Below are positions 57,159 to 64,000 of a stretch of 64,000 bases of DNA, piece after piece. Where the stretch lies: positions 8,048,129 through 8,112,128 of the forward strand of contig OU452228.1 of the NCBI GenBank assembly GCA_911728455.2. The letters run 5' to 3'. The notes beneath the pieces were generated by a model, which saw nothing but the letters and a program-made list of their open reading frames with translations, searched no databases and had not been told where the DNA came from. A program made the translations under genes and the position numbers. Origin of the DNA: Marthasterias glacialis (Eukaryota; Echinodermata; Asteroidea; Forcipulatida; Asteriidae). The stretch's first letter is position 1, and every line of letters begins with the position of its first letter.

Positions 57159-59340
57159 ACGAAGCTGCACGGTAACAGAGATGTGGTAAATGACTGAATA
57201 ATGTAATTTAAAAGATGGACGTACCCTCGTTAGCAGTGTGCCACGGGAGCGCAGTTTTAATTATAGGAGTCGTCGTCAATCCTTTCCCACCCCTTTGGAG
57301 GGGCCAGGATGCATCTTTGAGGCAGTATGGGACACGGCCCGAGAGTGTGTGGGGGTATAGAGCATGAGGCGAGGCCGATGTCTCATCGGCTGACATCCCA
57401 ATAAACGAAGACTCAATGAGAGAATGCTGCTATGTGGCAGCGATACACATTATAGCTTGCTGAATTGGCCGGAGGCTGTTGATTCGCAAAACGTAAGCAG
57501 TGACTTGTCAGGGAGCGTCAAGTAAGAGCAATGAATCAACTGAGCGCTTACAGTGACGTATAACGCTGTGACATGCGGTCTTTGGTAGTGGGGTGGGGAA
57601 GGGAGTCTCCAAAATAAGTTAGCTCTTTCTTTTCTTTTTAATACCAAATTCTCGATAGTATAAAATTAATCCTGACAAAAAAAAATGCCCGAAGTGGTTT
57701 TCATTTTGAAGAACGTAAATATATCAACCTCGTTTCTCTTGCCTTGGGCAAGTGGAGGGAAGTAATAACGATGAACCTTGTGTACAAAGCATACCAACAT
57801 GTATTAACCCGTAAAATACGCTGTTTTCTCTCAAAACATCTTTTTCAATATTGTCCACAAGTTTGGTTTTTAGGAAATACACAATGAAAGACTGCACTCT
57901 TTACTCAAACCCAATGCTGTGCCGTCCCTTTAAAATTGTTAGATTAGTCTGCGAGTTAGAGACGAGTAAAAAGATGGAAAACCAGCAATTTGATTATGAC
58001 CGTAAGAATTCATCCTTGCGCACGCTTTCATCAGCCTCTGATTGACGCAGTTAGCGTGTGAAACACCATTGGGGTATACATTATCTATTTAACGTCTGTG
58101 CATGGGTGCATATATGTCAAAAGAAAGGGAAAACTGACAAAGCAGTTGCGCAAAACACCTATTAGGTTTACAACATTTATGACGGATACTCTGAGGGGAA
58201 ATACCTTTTTCTAAGTTTATCTGATTCTTGGTCAGTTTTGTATTCGCGGGGAATTATATTTACCTAAATTCAAACGATGTTTACAACTGTCACGTTATTT
58301 GGCGGAGTTTTAGGAAGTAACGTTTAAATCTCGCGTGATTATAGAACAGATATCCGTTGCAAAATTAGTCTGGTTCCTAGACCCAAAAATCCGCCGACTA
58401 TTCTCTGTCGATTTTAGGGTCCTGTATCACCCAAATGTCACGTGCTCCCCAAAAAAGGAGGAATTCCTCCCTTTCCGAAATAACCGAAATGCTCCGAACT
58501 CGTCGTCAACATTTGGACAGTGTCGTTGATGGTCGAACATTTCTTTTGTTGATAAAAGTTCAAAAATTGTGCAGACACAACCCATTATCGTTTTTCTTTT
58601 AGTTTGATCCCCAATAAATTTAACACTCTATTTGAATATATTTGTAACTTTTTTACAAACTGATTATCCCAGGTTTTTTTTTAAAGTAAACAAAGCCCGT
58701 CATCAGCGCTTCGTTTTTTAGCCAATGACATCGTCTAACGTTGGGGACAAGTAATGAATATTTATATGTGCTGCGTCGTAATCTATGTTTAGCTCCGGAT
58801 GACGCCTGACCTAAGATTTCTAACGAGTCGTTAGGGAATCTTTGGTCAGGGAACCAGACTCTTGCCAAATGATAATTGCGACGGACGTGCTAAATGGCAA
58901 ATACCGAATTATTCTGCATAAGCTGAACCCGTGAAACCTAACAGTCGCTATATGTACCAGATACGTCTCAAACAAACCCTTATGAAGACTGCCAAAACAA
59001 ACAGCGCAGATCATTAACACAAAACCCCGGTAAAAGCACACACTGTTTGTTGAATTTAAATCTTGTATGAGGTTTGTTTGCTTTTTTTTTTTTTTTTTTT
59101 TTTTTTTTGTAGAATCTGTCACGTATTCATTCTCTCCGGTATACATGTGCTTGAAACGTGATACGGGTCTTTTAGGCCGTTATCACACCATAGTCATCGT
59201 AAGTCTGGTTCTTATAGAGTGCGCATTCGAGAGTATTATGAGCTAATTCTGTTGAGGCCCCGGCTATTTTTCCCTTAAGCCTCCGTTTGCTTTTGATAAT
59301 GTTATGAAGGAAACAAAATTATATCTGCACATCAACAGAT
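57159..59340. other. Intergenic, no gene seen
   Basis: Upstream of the GPCR. A T-run of about 26 at 59083-59108. Short open frames only. Confidence 0.5.
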
Positions 59341-59679
59341 CGTCGTGTGCCTGGCAAAAGGGCGTAAGTTCTTACGCCCTTTTGCCGGGAACATAAAGTA
59401 GTTCGTCCCAGTAACAAAAGGACGTAAGCAACAAAATGGCTTCTGACATGAAAAATGTGTCATTTTTGTTAGTTTTTTTTGGTGCTAGAATTACCCTGAA
59501 GACATATTTCCCCATTCTTCAAGCGGAATTTTACCTTTCTAGAATGACTTTTGCATGGCAACAAATTTACCAAACTTTCCCGCTCATAATTCTTAAAACA
59601 CAAATTTTTAACATAAATTGCTTACGTCCTTTTACCGTAAACTTTCCCTTACGTCCTTTTACGGGGTACACGACGAGAT
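59337..59679. mobile_element. 335-bp MITE with AAAAGGRCGTAAG motifs
   Basis: The element spans 59341-59675. Ends CGTCGTGTGCC and GGTACACGACG are near-inverse, flanked by AGAT on both sides (59337-59340, 59676-59679). AAAAGGGCGTAAG or AAAAGGACGTAAG occurs five times in mixed orientation (59356, 59374 inverted, 59424, about 59621 inverted, about 59649 inverted). The first two form a perfect 16-bp palindrome with a 2-bp centre (59353-59368/59371-59386). Confidence 0.82.
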
Positions 59680-60420
59680 GTACCTAAACACTTACCGTGT
59701 TTCTTCACAGGGTACAAGATTTGACCAAGCATCGTTCACTAAGAATTGATATCGATTCAAGTTCGCTTTGAAACCACTGGCGTCCTTTATTAATTAACTA
59801 TGCAAAATAATCTTCCAAAAATAATCTAACAAGAAATGGGACGGCCGAAAACACCCTACACAAGCACTGAAGAACCGTTCACAGGAAGATACTTTCGTCT
59901 GAGATTGTTTTGAATATTCAAAGTTTTAATATTAAAAGTGAACATTTACATGTAAATAATAAATGAGGAGGTATATTGCGTTCTCTAGTGGTTGTTGCTT
60001 ATTAAGTACTTTATCCTGGTCCGAAATATATTACATGTCGATATTTTATCAATCAACATTGCCACCTGAAATGGTGTTGTGTAGTCGCTTTAATTCCGTG
60101 GGCTCTGCTCCAAGGTTGAATAATCCATACGAATTTATACAACTGGATATTATATGTTTGTTTAGCTGGATTATCACGGTTGCGTATATAGAATAGCAAA
60201 TATATATGTTTTTTTTCTCGATGACGCCGTTGCGTTCAACGTGGAAGGATGTTTTGATGTATATCGAACTGTGGTTGTTGATGAGGTTTGGTTGCAGTGG
60301 CGTTTGGTTGGAGTAGAGGTTAACTTTGGTCTCCAGGCATACGCCAATAGTCTATGCAATATATACCTCATTTTGTTATATTAAACCTCATACAAATTGC
60401 AACATACTATTTTTTTTTCG
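59680..60420. other. Intergenic, no gene seen
   Basis: No exon supported. Confidence 0.5.
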
Positions 60421-61402
60421 CACCACAGTGCATTTGGGTAAGGTCCCTAGAATGACATACTAAAAATCCGCTAAAATTCGAGAAGTGAAAATATGCCCAA
60501 TTTGCATAAATTAAGAAATGCCCAGCAATTCAACGTGTTTCAATTGATTTGGTCATAACTCACCTTACATAACATTTTGGGTACTTTAGAATTTTTTTTC
60601 ACGGTTGTAACCTATGCATAGTTCACAAGATTGCTATCCCTTTATTAAGGCGTTGTAATTTGCATAATTCCAACATGGCCGCCAATTTAACGACTTTCAG
60701 TTTTGTCATAATTCTCATACGATATTGTTGATGCTTTAAAATTCCTAAAATGTACATTTCATGGGTCACAAGATTGCTATATCCCTTGATTATTGTTTCA
60801 TAATTTGCATAAATACGTAGTGGCCGCCAACGTTCCACAGGAGGCCATTTTGGATTTATGTAAATTAGTGCACATTACTCAAGAGATAAATTAATGATGC
60901 GAACCATACATAAAATAACCATCCCAAAACGTCATTTTAGATACTTAAAAAAACAAAATGTGTATGGCGAGACTTACAGGCAAATCAATGAAAATCTTCA
61001 AATTGTCGGACATTATGGATTAATGCAAAATTAAGACACACTAATCAAGGGATGTCATAATTTTGTGAATCGTGCATAGATTGCAGCCACCGTGAATGTT
61101 CATTTTAAGAATTTAAAGAATCAAAAAATGATGTTTTGAGAACGAGGTTTATGACAAAAACGAAAATGAAGTCGTTAAATTGGCAGCCATTTTGAACACT
61201 CTACTCAAGGGCTAGCAATCCGTGATCCATTCATGAATTACCCATTGAGAAAAAATGTTAGGTAGGACGAGCTATGACCAAATAAACTGAAACATGCTCA
61301 ATTGATATGCATTCATTATTTATGCAAATTAGGCATATTTCCACTACTCATATGAATTAGCGGATTTGTCATTCTTGGGATCTTACAAAAATGCACTGTG
61401 AT
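60421..61402. mobile_element. 0.98-kb imperfect palindrome / fold-back element
   Basis: The left end CACCACAGTGCATTTGGGTA and right end TACAAAAATGCACTGTGATG are inverse. Homology continues inward for several hundred bp: AATGACA…ATCCGCT, AATATGCC(C/T)AATTTGCATAAA, TTGGTCATA…TAACATTTT, AATTTAACGACTT. Inside each arm are diverged repeats of about 150 bp around TTGCTATCCCTTGATTA, TTTGCATAA and (T)GGCCGCCAA. No coding sequence. Target duplication not resolved. Confidence 0.8.
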
Positions 61403-64000
61403 GAAAACAGTATTCTGTTTTCAATTCTGTATTCAATTTGTTTGAGGTCAAACCATGTTTTTTTTGTCACGGAACATTTTTTGTGGCTTAATATATGGTT
61501 TGAAATTAACAAAACATAGTATTGACTATTTTGATGTGTCTGTTATGCGTTAATACACTTTAATTGAGCCCCGAAAATGTGCGCCATCTGATTGCGCAAT
61601 GATCCATGACGTAGGCTGTGGCAAAACATTTCAAAGGCGGCTCTGGTGCCGAGTGGTCAACAATGCATTGTATGTTATTGTCACACACACATGGCCCTGG
61701 TCAGCCGTTCCACTGTCTACGTCACAGATTTTATGTTAATGAGGAAGGGTAGGCGGAGCACGGCAACCCCCTAATTTTAGAAATCGTTATTTCTACGATT
61801 AATACGCATGTAAAAAATATGAAAAAAAGTAAAGATATACTATAATAGGCATACTTTATTATTCTAACCAATAAACAAAAAAATAATTCATTGGACCTTT
61901 AACCACCGGCCATTATTGTTTGATTATTGCCCGTATAAACCCTAAACATCGACACAAACACTACCAGCAAATTTCCAGAAAGGACATCGGTCGTCTTGAT
62001 CTATCATTTATCAGGTTCTTCAGATAACCTACCATCTTCCGCAGATTCTCTACAATTATTTTTTAATAATTTTTCTCTGGACTCATTGATACTGTCTAGC
62101 CAAACCAATCCCACTATTGAAACCCTAACATAGCGAAGGCCATCGTTTTCCCTTTCCCATTTTACATCAACCTAACCACACCGAGGCAGGATATGCAAAT
62201 GTTGGGGCGTTTATATATGGTCATATTACCTCGCTAAGGTGTTTTACATTTTTGAAGAATTGCGCGCAAAATGGCGAATAGGAATAAAACATTGGTGCAT
62301 TCAAAAAATAAACTTACTTCCATAATGAACATAAGATACTGTAAACCGGAACGCAGATACCACATTATCTACCCGCGCAACGGTATGCTCCTTTACTTTT
62401 ACAGGCCCTTACCCGCTTTTATTAGATATTTTTATCTCGTTTTCGTGTCGTAAATTCAGTTTGTAGTCGGATTGCTTTTTAAATGTGTGCCCTCTCAAAT
62501 GTCACCGTCCCTTCGTACTGAATTTGGTACTAACAGCTTGAATTTTTAAGTGCCGAAGTGGGCGATTTATGGACCGATTTGGTTGATGATGCACTTTGAG
62601 GAAAGACGGGAAACACGATACGAATTTACAGAAAGGGGGGTGACTTCATTAGAAGCGTTTGACGTATTTTTTCACAGAATGCCTTCCGTAATGAAATCCG
62701 AAAAGCCGCTCATCGATCAAGCAGATTAATCGCACAACAATCTCGCCTGCTAACCTTCAGAAACAACATCCTGTGTTTATAATGTCCTTTTTGCTTGAAG
62801 TGATTTTGGCCGCTATATTTTTTTTTGTTGGTTCTGGTGCACTTAAGACTGTGATAATGCGGGGGGACCTTATATTGCGCTTGTAATGCCATAGAGCAAG
62901 GGTATTATTATATAGTTCAATGTATGGCTGACACTAATGATAGCCTGTGTGGTTCTTATATGTTACTATACGTCATTTTGGCGACTTGGTTTGGTGTTAA
63001 TTTGTGGATTCGTAACTCAGGATTAGCCGTTATAGTTTGACCTAACCATTCATTCTGAGTATTATTGTTCATACTGATCTCATACTCGAGTAATCGTCTT
63101 GTGCTCGCCTCACAGTTGAGAACGCTTTTGTATTCGCACTCTACGTGTATACTCACTTCGCGCTCGAGTACATTTCTTTTGTTTTACTCGTCTGGCACTC
63201 AAGTAAGTGTGTGAACACGCGGTAATGTACTCGTCTCGTTCTCGTGTACCTTTGTCCATTCTTACCCGTGCTCTCACCGATTGGAATGTACTCTGCTTCC
63301 ATGGTCTGTATAGCACATGTTAGATATACTCATAAATTTTTTTGATCAGAAAATCCACACTAATCGCAATACAATCAGGTCATAAATCGTCCACTGCTTT
63401 TCGTGTCCTTTCAGCCTACTTTCTTATCTCCCTATACTCCACTGCTAGACTTTTCGAGTCCAGTGTTCTATAAAAATGAAACAGAAAGTGGTACCTCTCA
63501 CGAGTGAACCAGATTGGAACGACTCGCCACAAGCCAGTGGCCCCTTTTCCCACCGAAATGACTCGCTTAATCATTTTTTTCAGTCCATTACGAAATGCTA
63601 TCGAGTTATCACAGAGAATCGCCGGTAACTATTTGCCCAGATCTGTACTAGATACACGCGTGAGTCAACCCGGCTTTTCTAGGTCAACGGTTTACAGTTG
63701 TTTCCCCCCCTTCCCGTCTAAAGAGACAGCTTTACCAAATCCTCAATCTTCGCCACTTATCGGTTTTGTTTAACCGGGGAAAGCTTGTTTTTATCTCCCT
63801 GCCGAAAGTGCATCGGGCTCTATAGACAAGCTTTATCAACACAACACACCAGGGCAATGTTTTACTCTCTTTATAACAGTGGCATGTAATTCCTCATAAG
63901 GGCAGAAATACATCGTGTAATAGCACCCGTAGAATTTAGATTGGACAAGGGAGATATTGCGCGTGATACGATCTTGCTTGGCGAGGGCGAGTAAGACTCA
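61403..64000. other. Intergenic, no gene seen
   Basis: No gene supported. 63060-63260 has a loose recurrence of ACTCG/CTCGAGTAC words suggesting a decayed short repeat. The open frame at 63504-63773 has no recognisable motif. Confidence 0.5.

Overview
The window reads as nuclear DNA of a multicellular animal: AT-rich (I did not count it, but clearly well above half A+T), gene-poor, dense in microsatellites and short inverted-repeat transposons, with intron-style exons, a tRNA-derived SINE and a Penelope-like retroelement. The repeat types and a divergent rhodopsin-like peptide GPCR fit a marine invertebrate, most likely an echinoderm. That assignment rests on recognition, not on any search. 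Nothing bacterial or organellar is visible.

Layout. 1-9.6 kb is non-coding. It holds a reverse-oriented retroelement tail (769-1075), a palindromic 30-bp tandem array with mirrored flanks (1943-2239), two copies of a dispersed repeat (6045-6320, 6850-7345) and a 253-bp MITE with a perfect 8-bp target duplication (6567-6819). 9605-14070 looks like one 4.5-kb DNA transposon with CACTG...CAGTG ends and TA flanks. Inside it are exons of a zinc-finger-containing gene and a nested 242-bp fold-back MITE. 14-43 kb is mostly unassigned intergenic DNA punctuated by a 54-bp higher-order minisatellite (23.1-23.5 kb), a full-length tRNA-Leu-derived SINE (27.07-27.5 kb) and several MITEs (20.2, 29.5, 31.6, 34.3, 37.6 and 41.8 kb).

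42.2-48.2 kb is the most rearranged part. A broken Penelope-like element on the minus strand (reverse-transcriptase tail, GIY-YIG endonuclease, hammerhead-like 3' motif) is interrupted by duplicated modules that carry SINE pieces. On its 5' side it abuts a roughly 1.86-kb (AAAC)n satellite, followed by a (CAA)n tract of about 150 bp.

The one well-supported host gene is the class A GPCR on the minus strand at 55488-56696, read from a single long exon, with a TATA box about 450 bp upstream of the chosen ATG. 57.2-64 kb is again non-coding, with a MITE at 59.3-59.7 kb and an almost 1-kb imperfect palindrome at 60.4-61.4 kb.

The genes do not form a pathway. The window is a receptor gene in a transposon-rich landscape. 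The most unusual item is the 9.6-14.1 kb element that appears to carry a spliced gene of non-transposase type.
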